From contig JAHILQ010000059.1 in NCBI GenBank assembly GCA_018896985.1, positions 1 through 5,590 on the forward strand: 5,590 bases of DNA, in the 5' to 3' direction. Below, piece by piece: positions 1-4,970 of the stretch. A model generated the notes under the pieces. It did no database searches. It was not told the DNA's origin and saw only the letters and a list, made by a program, of their open reading frames with translations. How positions within the stretch are numbered: position 1 is the stretch's first letter; the number at the start of each line of letters is the position of its first letter. This stretch comes from Nitrospinota bacterium (GTDB lineage: Bacteria; Nitrospirota; Thermodesulfovibrionia; Thermodesulfovibrionales; UBA1546). The position numbers and the translations under genes are program-made.

Positions 1-1035
1 CTTTGCATAAAGCTCAGGATAGCCTCCGCCGATATATACTGCATCTGCTTGATGAGGGATTGCTGAATCAGAGAGAGGGCTGAATGTAACTATCTCTGCT
101 CCGGCATTTTTTAATAAATCGAGGTTGTCTTCATAATAAAAGCAAAAAGCCTTGTCATAGGCAACGGCAATTATGGTATTTTTGTCATTGCGGCTTGTCC
201 GCAATCCTTCTGCTAAGAAAGATTCCCGACAAGCGGGAATGACAGAATATGACGCCATGCTCTGGGGCTTATTTGCAAGTGGATTTTTGCTGCGAAACAA
301 ACTGAGATCTACATGCTTCAAAACTGTCTCGGCGAGTTTCTCTATATTTTTTTCAGTAAGCGGATTCTCCTCTGCGACTGTAAGCCCAAGGTGCCTGTGT
401 GGTATCTCAAAATCCAAATCTCTCGGCAGATACCCTAATACTGTTACATCTCGTAGAGTCGAGTCTCCGACCTGCACGCTGTCTTTCAGTCGCTTGAAAT
501 GATTATCTGATGCCACGCGGTTGAAGATGACACCGGCTATATAGAGTTTGGAGTTTGGAGTTTGGAGTTTTGAACTTTGAATTTTGAACTTTGAATTCAT
601 CTCTCTTAACTCATAACTCTTAACTCTTAACTCTGAGCCATATTCCCTAAACCCTTTAACTACTGCTCCTGCGCTCTCGGCCATGCCATAGGCATCAACA
701 ACTAAGATTACAGGCAGGTTAAGCAGTCCTGCCAGTTTTGCTGTGCTGTATTCGCCGTCATACATTCCCATTACGCCTTCAATGATTGCTATGTCTGCAT
801 TTGCTGAATATTTATAAAAACACTCTTTGACATAATCCTCGCCGCACATCCATACATCAAGGTTTCTTGAATGCCTGCCTGTAACAAGCCTGTGAAGGCC
901 CGAATCTATAAAGTCAGGACCTGCCTTGAACGGCTGGACTTTCAGCCCCTTTTTCTTCAAGGCAGCCAAAACTCCAAGCGTTATGGTAGTTTTTCCGCAC
1001 CCGCTGTGAGTGCCTGCTATTACAAAGCCACGCAT
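1..1035 (-). CDS. cbiA: Cobyrinate a,c-diamide synthase, C-terminus beyond window
   Basis: This enzyme uses ATP and glutamine to amidate the a and c side chains of cobyrinate in the cytoplasm. The frame is open from ATG at 1035 to the left edge: 345 residues are visible, against about 450 for the family. The N-terminal dethiobiotin-synthetase-like domain begins MRGFVIAGTHSGCGKTT, with a P-loop at residues 8-17, then QPFKAGPDFID (34-44), SRNLDVWM (56-63) and EGVMGMYDG (86-94). The start of the glutamine amidotransferase domain is present (AVAYDKAFCFYY, GGGYPELYAK), but its catalytic Cys should lie past the edge. The start is supported by GAAAGG six bases upstream. Two repeat-encoded insertions are in frame: residues about 135-164 (heptamer arrays, between the dethiobiotin-type core and AGVIFNRV) and 255-274 (palindromic element, before the amidotransferase domain). 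It could be named cobB if the substrate is hydrogenobyrinate; cbiA is chosen by company with cbiB. Confidence 0.95.
   Translation of the reverse strand, partial: MRGFVIAGTHSGCGKTTITLGVLAALKKKGLKVQPFKAGPDFIDSGLHRLVTGRHSRNLDVWMCGEDYVKECFYKYSANADIAIIEGVMGMYDGEYSTAKLAGLLNLPVILVVDAYGMAESAGAVVKGFREYGSELRVKSYELREMNSKFKIQSSKLQTPNSKLYIAGVIFNRVASDNHFKRLKDSVQVGDSTLRDVTVLGYLPRDLDFEIPHRHLGLTVAEENPLTEKNIEKLAETVLKHVDLSLFRSKNPLANKPQSMASYSVIPACRESFLAEGLRTSRNDKNTIIAVAYDKAFCFYYEDNLDLLKNAGAEIVTFSPLSDSAIPHQADAVYIGGGYPELYAK
184..243. repeat. 60-bp palindromic repeat (ATTCCC-N7-GGGAAT type) inside cbiA
   Basis: The element starts GTCATT and ends AATGAC. It contains two separate hairpins: ATTGCGG/CCGCAAT (188-206) on the left and ATTCCCG/CGGGAAT (222-240) on the right. 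The left 23 bases match the reverse complement of the right 23 bases except at four positions, and those four form two complementary pairs within each arm. The element is exactly 20 codons long and encodes CbiA residues 255-274 (VIPACRES...TSRND) without a stop. It resembles the dRS3-like repeats described in Neisseria and similar repeats elsewhere, but common descent is not shown. Confidence 0.8.
544..599. repeat. 7-bp tandem array (GAGTTTG / GAACTTT), 8 units, inside cbiA
   Basis: There are eight consecutive 7-bp units: three GAGTTTG, then GAGTTTT, GAACTTT, GAATTTT, GAACTTT and GAATTCA. On the coding strand they read NSKFKIQSSKLQTPNSKL. The array lies just before the conserved AGVIFNRV segment of CbiA, where family members have only a short loop. 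Five bases separate it from a second array with a different motif. Confidence 0.9.
605..639. repeat. 7-bp tandem array (CTTAACT), 4-5 units, inside cbiA
   Basis: The units are CTTAACT, CATAACT, CTTAACT, CTTAACT and a diverged CTGAGCC. They encode SELRVKSYELR in CbiA. The consensus unit contains TAA on the coding strand. The one unit whose phase would put that TAA in frame (612-618) carries a substitution at 613 that turns it into TAT. Confidence 0.88.
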
Positions 1036-1058
1036 AATTCGCCTTTCAATAATTCGCC
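1034..1058. repeat. Short direct repeat ATAATTCGCC at the cbiA start
   Basis: ATAATTCGCC occurs at 1034-1043 and again at 1049-1058, a 15-bp period. The copy nearer the gene overlaps the cbiA start codon and spacer. The ribosome binding site GAAAGG lies between the ATG and the upstream copy. It looks like a small local duplication; no function is evident. Confidence 0.5.
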
Positions 1059-1064
1059 GTTTCT

Positions 1065-1131
1065 GTCATTCCGCACTTGATGCGGAATCCAGTTTATTTG
1101 TTTTCTGGATTCCCGCTTTCGCGGGAATGAC
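1065..1131. repeat. 67-bp palindromic repeat (ATTCCC-N8-GGGAAT type) at the cobD 3' end
   Basis: A 28-base left arm (GTCATTCCGCA...GAATCCAG) and a 27-base right arm (CTGGATTCCCGC...AATGAC) flank a 12-base T-rich loop. Each arm has its own hairpin: ATTCCGCA/TGCGGAAT on the left and ATTCCCGC/GCGGGAAT on the right. The right core is an exact ATTCCC-N8-GGGAAT, the pattern of Neisseria dRS3. On the coding strand it reads VIPAKAGIQ..., a peptide seen at many gene ends in repeat-rich genomes. The element encodes the last 21 residues of CobD and its TGA stop. Confidence 0.88.
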
Positions 1132-2229
1132 ATCTAAAAATTTAGACAGTTCTTTTATCAGTACTTCATTCTCTCTTCTTGACCGCACTGCAATTCTCAT
1201 ATAAGAATTATCCAGTCCTTTGAAATTGGAACAATCCCTTACAAGAATGCCCTTGTTTCTCAATGCAGATATTATTTTTTTTGCATTGTTTAACCTTAAT
1301 AAGTAATAATTTGCTTCTGACGGGATGTAACTAAGCTCTAATCTTTTGAATTCCTTTTCCAGAAAATCTTTCTCCTCTTTGATTACCCTGAATGTCTTTT
1401 TCTTGAATGCAATATCTTTGAAAGCTGCAATCCCTGCTGTTTGTGCAAGGGTATTTACTGTCCACGGCTCTTTATGCTTTTTTAGGGTTTCAATAATATT
1501 TAATGGAAATACTCCGTATCCAATTCTTAAGCCGGACAACGCATAAAATTTTGTCAGTGATCTTAAGACGATCAGATACGGATTTTTTTCAACCTCTTTG
1601 ATTACGCTTTCTGCCGGCACAAAATCTATAAACGCCTCGTCAACGACAAGGGTACAGATTAAATCTCTGGCTGCTTCTGCTATCTTCAGGACTGAATCTT
1701 TCCTGAGGAGCAACCCGGTTGGATTGTTCGGGTTGCAGAGAAATACCATATCAAAAGCCGTAATGCGTGATGCGTGACGTGTGATGGGCAACTGCTTGCC
1801 TGACATCGCATCAATAAACTCTTCTATATTCAAGTCAAAATCTTTTTCCCTTTTTAACTCATAACGCATTACTCTTAACCCATCACGGATTTTGCATGCC
1901 CTCTCATATTCAGAAAATGTCGGCGCTGGGATAAGAACCCTTTCAGGCTTCAATGCACTGGCAACAAGGTAAATCAGTTCTGTGCTGCCATTGCCGCATA
2001 TGATGGATTCAGGATTTATCTTGTGTTGCTTTGCTATCTGCAGCCTTAATCTTTTCGCATCCGGGTCAGGGTAATTATACAGATACTTTATATTGTCTTT
2101 TATTATTGAATTTACGCTCTCTGGTACGCCAAGAGGATTAATAGATGCGCTGAAATCTATTATGTTCTTTTCATTCAGGTGAAGTTTTTCTGAAAGGATG
2201 TAGATGTTCCCTCCGTGAGTTTCTTGCAT
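1066..2229 (-). CDS. cobD: L-threonine-O-3-phosphate decarboxylase / HisC-like aminotransferase
   Basis: This is a PLP enzyme of the aminotransferase class I/II fold, predicted to decarboxylate L-threonine phosphate to (R)-1-amino-2-propanol phosphate, the linker that CbiB attaches. Visible motifs, numbered from ATG at 2229, are HGGNIY near the N-terminus, DFSASINPLG (26-35), CGNGSTELIY (78-87), CNPNNPTG (165-172), VVDEAFIDF (195-203) and SLTKFYALSGLRIGYG with the PLP lysine at about 227. There is a late Arg in MRIAVRSR. An upstream ATG at 2238 is possible, but AAAAGGA overlaps it and sits eight bases before 2229, and the 2229 start gives a TGATG junction with cbiB. Low-complexity peptide from heptamer arrays lies at about 115-125 and 148-156. 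The last 21 residues and the stop come from a palindromic repeat. Without context it could be called HisC; the B12 neighbours favour CobD. Confidence 0.92.
   Translation of the reverse strand: MQETHGGNIYILSEKLHLNEKNIIDFSASINPLGVPESVNSIIKDNIKYLYNYPDPDAKRLRLQIAKQHKINPESIICGNGSTELIYLVASALKPERVLIPAPTFSEYERACKIRDGLRVMRYELKREKDFDLNIEEFIDAMSGKQLPITRHASRITAFDMVFLCNPNNPTGLLLRKDSVLKIAEAARDLICTLVVDEAFIDFVPAESVIKEVEKNPYLIVLRSLTKFYALSGLRIGYGVFPLNIIETLKKHKEPWTVNTLAQTAGIAAFKDIAFKKKTFRVIKEEKDFLEKEFKRLELSYIPSEANYYLLRLNNAKKIISALRNKGILVRDCSNFKGLDNSYMRIAVRSRRENEVLIKELSKFLDVIPAKAGIQKTNKLDSASSAE
1761..1788. repeat. 7-bp tandem array (TGATGCG), 4 units, inside cobD
   Basis: The units are TAATGCG, TGATGCG, TGACGTG and TGATGGG. 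They encode PITRHASRIT, inserted just before the conserved VFLCNPNNPTG block, where related enzymes have a short link. The coding-strand motif contains no stop trinucleotide in any phase. Confidence 0.8.
1855..1889. repeat. Degenerate 7-bp array (TAACTCA-like), about 5 units, inside cobD
   Basis: The units are TAACTCA, TAACGCA, TTACTCT, TAACCCA and TCACGGA. They encode DGLRVMRYEL. Several TAA and TGA trinucleotides exist on the coding strand but all are out of frame. The array is more diverged than the others and seems to replace, rather than add to, the normal beta-strand region. Confidence 0.65.
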
Positions 2230-3278
2230 CACGCCCATCCTTTTAAGAATAAGACTGCTATAGCTGTCGCGATGCCTAAAAGAGAGGATGCCTTCACAAT
2301 AGTTATAGCCTGCTCGGATGCCCTGCTGTAGTCCTCTGTCCTTACATTGCCGATGTATGGCTTTTCAATAACAATACCTCCGTATGCGGATGGGCCTCCC
2401 ATTCTGATTCCGAGTGCGCCTGCCATCGCAGCCTCAGGCATCCCGCTGTTCGGGCTCAGGTGTTTCCTGCCGTCACGAAGCATAGTGAATAGTGAACAGT
2501 GAACAGTGAACAGTGAACGGGAAACTAAGAAAGATACCATAACAATTAATAGACCTGTTATCCTTGCAGGGATATAATTGGCAATATCATCCAGTCTGGC
2601 TGCTGCCCAGCCGAAGTGCATATATCTATCATTCTTATATCCGACCATTGAATCAAGAGTATTTATCGCCTTGTATGCCATAGCAAGCGGAAGCCCTCCG
2701 ACAACGAGATAAAATACAGGAGCTATAACACCGTCTGAAAGGTTTTCAGCGAGGCTCTCCATGGTTGCCTTAAGTATCTCTTTTTCTGTGAGGGCATGGG
2801 TGTCACGTCCAACAATCATTGAGAGCCTTTCCCTTGCGGATTTTATGCTGCTGTTTTTTACAGCTTTAATCACTGCCCTTGCAGAGTTAATTAATTCACG
2901 GGCAGCGATTGCGGTTGAAGTGAGATAAATAAGTAACACGTAGGAAGCAAGAAGCAGGAAATGAGAAGTTAAAGACATATGTAATAAGATGCGAACTATG
3001 AACCATGTAGTAATAAGGGTCATTCCAACAATTGTAGTTACTAAAAAGATGCCCTTGAATTTCTCAATCACTTCCCACTTCTTACTTCCTACTTCCCACT
3101 TCCTCAAATATATTTCTATTCTGCTTATTGCGCTTCCCATTATTCTTACAGGATGCGGCAGCCATCCGGGGTCTCCGATAGCGAGGTCAAGCAGGAAAGC
3201 CAGTATCAGAAGGACAGGAGAAATACTTAACGCCGAAGAATGAAGAATTAATGGTATATCTTGAAGAGAATTTATCAT
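2229..3278 (-). CDS. cbiB: Adenosylcobinamide-phosphate synthase (membrane protein)
   Basis: This integral membrane protein joins aminopropanol phosphate (from CobD) to the f side chain of adenosylcobyric acid. It has 349 residues, against roughly 310-320 for most relatives. Family motifs run in order: LLDLAIGDPGWLPHPVR (29-45), IVGRDT (155-160), ESLAENLSDGVIAP (174-187), NTLDSMVGYKNDRY then FGWAAARLDD (206-231), and SPNSGMPEAAMAGALG near 275-290. Hydrophobic spans are near 20-35, 77-97, 103-125, 185-202, 241-253 and 330-345. The start ATG overlaps the cobQ stop as ATGA, indicating translational coupling. The excess length is explained by repeat-encoded segments at 59-70 (RKWEVGSKKWEV), 103-112 (LTSHFLLLAS) and 254-265 (RSLFTVHCSLFT). 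None touches a conserved motif. LILHSSA at 10-16 may be a further two-unit remnant. Confidence 0.96.
   Translation of the reverse strand: MINSLQDIPLILHSSALSISPVLLILAFLLDLAIGDPGWLPHPVRIMGSAISRIEIYLRKWEVGSKKWEVIEKFKGIFLVTTIVGMTLITTWFIVRILLHMSLTSHFLLLASYVLLIYLTSTAIAARELINSARAVIKAVKNSSIKSARERLSMIVGRDTHALTEKEILKATMESLAENLSDGVIAPVFYLVVGGLPLAMAYKAINTLDSMVGYKNDRYMHFGWAAARLDDIANYIPARITGLLIVMVSFLVSRSLFTVHCSLFTMLRDGRKHLSPNSGMPEAAMAGALGIRMGGPSAYGGIVIEKPYIGNVRTEDYSRASEQAITIVKASSLLGIATAIAVLFLKGWA
2238..2244 (-). promoter_or_regulatory. Ribosome binding site deciding the cobD start
   Basis: On the minus strand AAAAGGA ends eight bases before ATG at 2229, a normal spacing. It overlaps the other in-frame ATG at 2238, which therefore cannot use it. 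The site lies inside the last codons of cbiB, consistent with coupled translation. Confidence 0.65.
2484..2525. repeat. 7-bp tandem array (AGTGAAC), 5 units plus a degenerate one, inside cbiB
   Basis: AGTGAAT is followed by four perfect AGTGAAC units and a diverged GGGAAAC. The coding strand reads RSLFTVHCSLFT in the loop after a membrane segment of CbiB and just before LRDGRKHLSPN. It is stop-free in all phases on the coding strand. The other strand would carry TGA. Confidence 0.92.
2937..2971. repeat. 7-bp tandem array (GAAGCAR), 4-5 units, inside cbiB
   Basis: The clear units are GAAGCAA, GAAGCAG, GAAATGA and GAAGTTA, preceded by a diverged CACGTAG. They encode LTSHFLLLAS, which forms the front of a hydrophobic membrane segment. 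The motif is the reverse complement of the array at 3069-3103, so one repeat family sits in both orientations within the gene. Confidence 0.75.
3069..3103. repeat. 7-bp tandem array (YACTTCC), 5 units, inside cbiB
   Basis: The units are CACTTCC, CACTTCT, TACTTCC, TACTTCC and CACTTCC. They encode the charged stretch RKWEVGSKKWEV in the loop after the first conserved motif of CbiB. On the coding strand, units ending GTA create TAG or TAA, but only out of frame. The two units in the dangerous phase end GTG and read TGG (Trp). Confidence 0.9.
3235..3248. repeat. Possible two-unit heptamer remnant (GAAGAAT) near the cbiB start
   Basis: GAAGAAT occurs twice in tandem and encodes ILHSS near the N-terminus of CbiB. 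Two units can arise by chance. It is listed because of the many longer arrays nearby. Confidence 0.35.
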
Positions 3279-4825
3279 AACCCAATGACCTTATTTATAA
3301 AATCCATATCTAAATTCTGTTTCACAATATCAGCGAGGTTGTCAATCGCCTTTTCTTTCATTTTAGAATACTTTATAGTTGAATCAATAGGAGGAAGCTC
3401 CCTTTGCTCTCTAATAGAATTTATTATTCCCCTTCTGAATGAATCGTTCTCAAAGATTCCATGGATATATGTCCCCCAGCAGTTGCCGTTAATAGAACCA
3501 TCATTAATTAATGTTGAATGTTGAATGTTGAATGTTGAATTTAAAGACAGTCTTTTCACCTTAAATAACCCAATATCTCCTCTGCTTGCGCCCATATGAA
3601 TTTCATAACCCCTTAACATGAGTGACGAGTGACAAGTGACGAGTGACGAGTTAAAAAACTGCTTTCTTGTCTCTGCCTCGACCCTACAGGTCGTCTTTTC
3701 TTTTTCAAAGGTTGTCTCTATATTCAACAGTCCTATTCCATCCACTTCTTTATGCGGACTTTCAATGCCATGAGGGTCGTATATCTTTTTGCCTAACATC
3801 TGGTATCCGCCGCACATGCCCATAATCTGTATGCCTTTTGAAAAAGCCTGTTTAATGCTTTCATCAAGACGGGTCTCTTTCAGAAACATAAGGTCTTTTA
3901 CAGTATTTTTTGAGCCGGGAATAATTACCATGTCAGCATTCTCTATCTCTGACGAATTTCTGGAATAAACAATCTCCACATCAGGCTCATACAAAAAGGG
4001 ATCAAAATCAGTGAAGTTGGAGATATATTGAAGGTGCAATATAACTATTTTGATTTTTATCTTTTCTGATTTTGAATTTTGAATTTTGAATTTTGAATTG
4101 CTGCCTTGCAGCGATAATCCGTCCTCTTCAGGCAACCCAATATCATTTATATATGGCAACACGCCTATCACTGGTTTTCCAGTCTTTTCGCTAATCATTT
4201 CAAGTCCGGGCTTGAGAATTGACAGGTCTCCGCGGAATTTATTTATCACATATGCCTTGATGTGCCTGCTGTCCTTACCGAGGAGTTTAACTGTGCCGTA
4301 AAGCGATGCAAACACACCGCCCTTATCTATATCACCGACTAAAATTACAGGCGCTTTTGCATGTTTCGCAATGGACATATTCACAATGTCAACATCCATG
4401 AGGTTTATTTCCGCAGGGCTTCCGGCGCCTTCCATTATTATCAGTTCATGTTTTTTGGAAAGCCTGTTGAATGATTTTGTTACTGCTTTCCACGCCTCTT
4501 TTTTGAATGCATAGTATTCGCCGGCTTTCATGGTTGAATGAACCTTGCCGTGAATAATGACCTGCGAGCCCGCCTCACCGGATGCCTTGAGCAATATCGG
4601 GTTCATATCTACTGTCGGCTCTATCTTTGCTGCTTCTGCCTGAAGCGCCTGTGCCCTTCCTATCTCTCCGCCTTCAAGTGTTATATAAGAATTCAATGCC
4701 ATGTTCTGAGCCTTAAACGGTGCCACATTTAATCCGCTTTTTTTGAAAATCCTGCATAAGGCGGCAACGAGCAGGCTTTTTCCTGCGCCAGAGCCTGTAC
4801 CTTGAATCATCAGTGATTTAGCCAT
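3275..4825 (-). CDS. cobQ: Cobyric acid synthase, glutamine-hydrolysing
   Basis: CobQ (CbiP) amidates the b, d, e and g side chains of adenosylcobyrinate a,c-diamide using ATP and glutamine. It has 516 residues, slightly longer than usual. The N-terminal domain has the P-loop GTGSGAGKS (9-17), PFKAQNMALNS (36-46), EIGRAQALQA (54-63), EGAGSPAEINL (132-142) and GDIDKGGVFAS (164-174). The linker includes ISNFTDFDP. The amidotransferase domain has GSKNTVKDL (304-312), the nucleophile Cys338 in MGMCGGYQMLG, GYEIHMG (406-412) and His455 in WGTYIHGIF. Start ATG 4825 has GGAAAA five to ten bases upstream. The stop overlaps cbiB as ATGA. Three heptamer insertions at 242-252, 391-401 and 428-440 fall in the linker and in variable loops between amidotransferase motifs. 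The upstream gap is filled by a MITE-like element. Confidence 0.97.
   Translation of the reverse strand: MAKSLMIQGTGSGAGKSLLVAALCRIFKKSGLNVAPFKAQNMALNSYITLEGGEIGRAQALQAEAAKIEPTVDMNPILLKASGEAGSQVIIHGKVHSTMKAGEYYAFKKEAWKAVTKSFNRLSKKHELIIMEGAGSPAEINLMDVDIVNMSIAKHAKAPVILVGDIDKGGVFASLYGTVKLLGKDSRHIKAYVINKFRGDLSILKPGLEMISEKTGKPVIGVLPYINDIGLPEEDGLSLQGSNSKFKIQNSKSEKIKIKIVILHLQYISNFTDFDPFLYEPDVEIVYSRNSSEIENADMVIIPGSKNTVKDLMFLKETRLDESIKQAFSKGIQIMGMCGGYQMLGKKIYDPHGIESPHKEVDGIGLLNIETTFEKEKTTCRVEAETRKQFFNSSLVTCHSSLMLRGYEIHMGASRGDIGLFKVKRLSLNSTFNIQHSTLINDGSINGNCWGTYIHGIFENDSFRRGIINSIREQRELPPIDSTIKYSKMKEKAIDNLADIVKQNLDMDFINKVIGL
3511..3545. repeat. 7-bp tandem array (ATGTTGA), 4 perfect units, inside cobQ
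   Basis: Four perfect ATGTTGA units are followed by a diverged ATTTAAA. The coding strand reads LNSTFNIQHSTL, placed between the GYEIHMG region and the WGTYIHGIF catalytic His motif of CobQ. The coding-strand motif has no stop in any phase. Confidence 0.92.
3620..3654. repeat. 7-bp tandem array (GAGTGAC), 4-5 units, inside cobQ
   Basis: The units are GAGTGAC, GAGTGAC, AAGTGAC, GAGTGAC and a diverged GAGTTAA. They encode NSSLVTCHSSL immediately before LRGYEIHMG in CobQ, where relatives have a short variable loop. The coding strand is stop-free. Confidence 0.9.
4070..4097. repeat. 7-bp tandem array (TTTTGAA), 4 perfect units, inside cobQ
   Basis: Four identical TTTTGAA units encode SNSKFKIQNSK in the linker between the two CobQ domains, before the ISNFTDFDP motif. 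It shares a motif family with units in the cbiA array at 572-592, giving the related peptide NSKFKIQSS. Confidence 0.93.
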
Positions 4826-4841
4826 TGAATTTTCCGTTATA

Positions 4842-4970
4842 GAGGAAGGGCATTGTATTTGAGCGGATTCTTTTGCCGATATTCCTGCAGTAAAATATAC
4901 AAATATCGGGAGGCAAAAGCCCTCGGAGGCCGTTAGGCCGAGAATGAGCGAAAATATTATGCCCTTCCTC
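4842..4970. mobile_element. 129-bp MITE-like element with 12-bp perfect TIRs and TA flanks
   Basis: GAGGAAGGGCAT at 4842-4853 is perfectly inverted as ATGCCCTTCCTC at 4959-4970. The similarity extends inwards to 24 of 30 positions. TA dinucleotides at 4840-4841 and 4971-4972 flank the element, matching the TA target duplication of IS630/Tc1-mariner elements and their derived MITEs. Inside are two more stems: TTTTGCC/GGCAAAA with GATATT/AATATC (4871-4918) and CTCGG/CCGAG (4922-4942). It has no coding capacity. It fills the gap between cobC and cobQ, and its last base forms the G of the cobC TAG stop. The class is inferred from structure; no transposase is present here. Confidence 0.72.
4871..4942. 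other. Two internal hairpins of the MITE-like element
   Basis: Hairpin one pairs TTTTGCC (4871-4877) with GGCAAAA (4912-4918), and GATATT (4878-4883) with AATATC (4902-4907), around an 18-base loop with a four-base bulge. Hairpin two pairs CTCGG (4922-4926) with CCGAG (4938-4942), or GGCC with GGCC around GTTA. In the operon transcript the element could fold into a branched structure between cobC and cobQ. No proper T-tract follows on the minus strand, so it is not called a terminator. Confidence 0.55.

Noticed and set aside
173..502. Plus-strand open frame
   Set aside because: It lies opposite cbiA, whose minus-strand frame carries strong family motifs throughout. The plus-strand translation shows no recognisable domain. 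The same applies to plus-strand frames elsewhere in the window.
1..1035. Possible frameshift in cbiA
   Set aside because: Codon-by-codon reading from ATG at 1035 to base 1 is open and keeps the family motifs in one frame to GGGYPELYAK. The gene simply runs off the edge.
2236..2238. Upstream ATG as the cobD start
   Set aside because: The only good ribosome binding site overlaps this codon and is correctly spaced for the ATG at 2227-2229. Family similarity starts only at HGGNIY.
2484..2525. CRISPR or other spacer-repeat array
   Set aside because: Units are 7 bp, directly adjacent, without spacers, and inside coding sequence. This holds for all eleven arrays.
4836..4841. TATAAC at the junction of the element as a -10 promoter box
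   Set aside because: It lies only about 10 bases from the cobQ start and has no matching -35 hexamer 16-18 bases upstream.
4919..4942. Rho-independent terminator after cobC
   Set aside because: The hairpin is imperfect and is not followed by a proper T-tract on the minus strand. The gene order also argues for read-through into cobQ.
4826..4969. Cobalamin riboswitch upstream of cobQ
   Set aside because: No B12-box-like sequence (GCCACTG-type or the AAGCCAGGAGACC region) is visible. The structure is explained by terminal inverted repeats with TA flanks.
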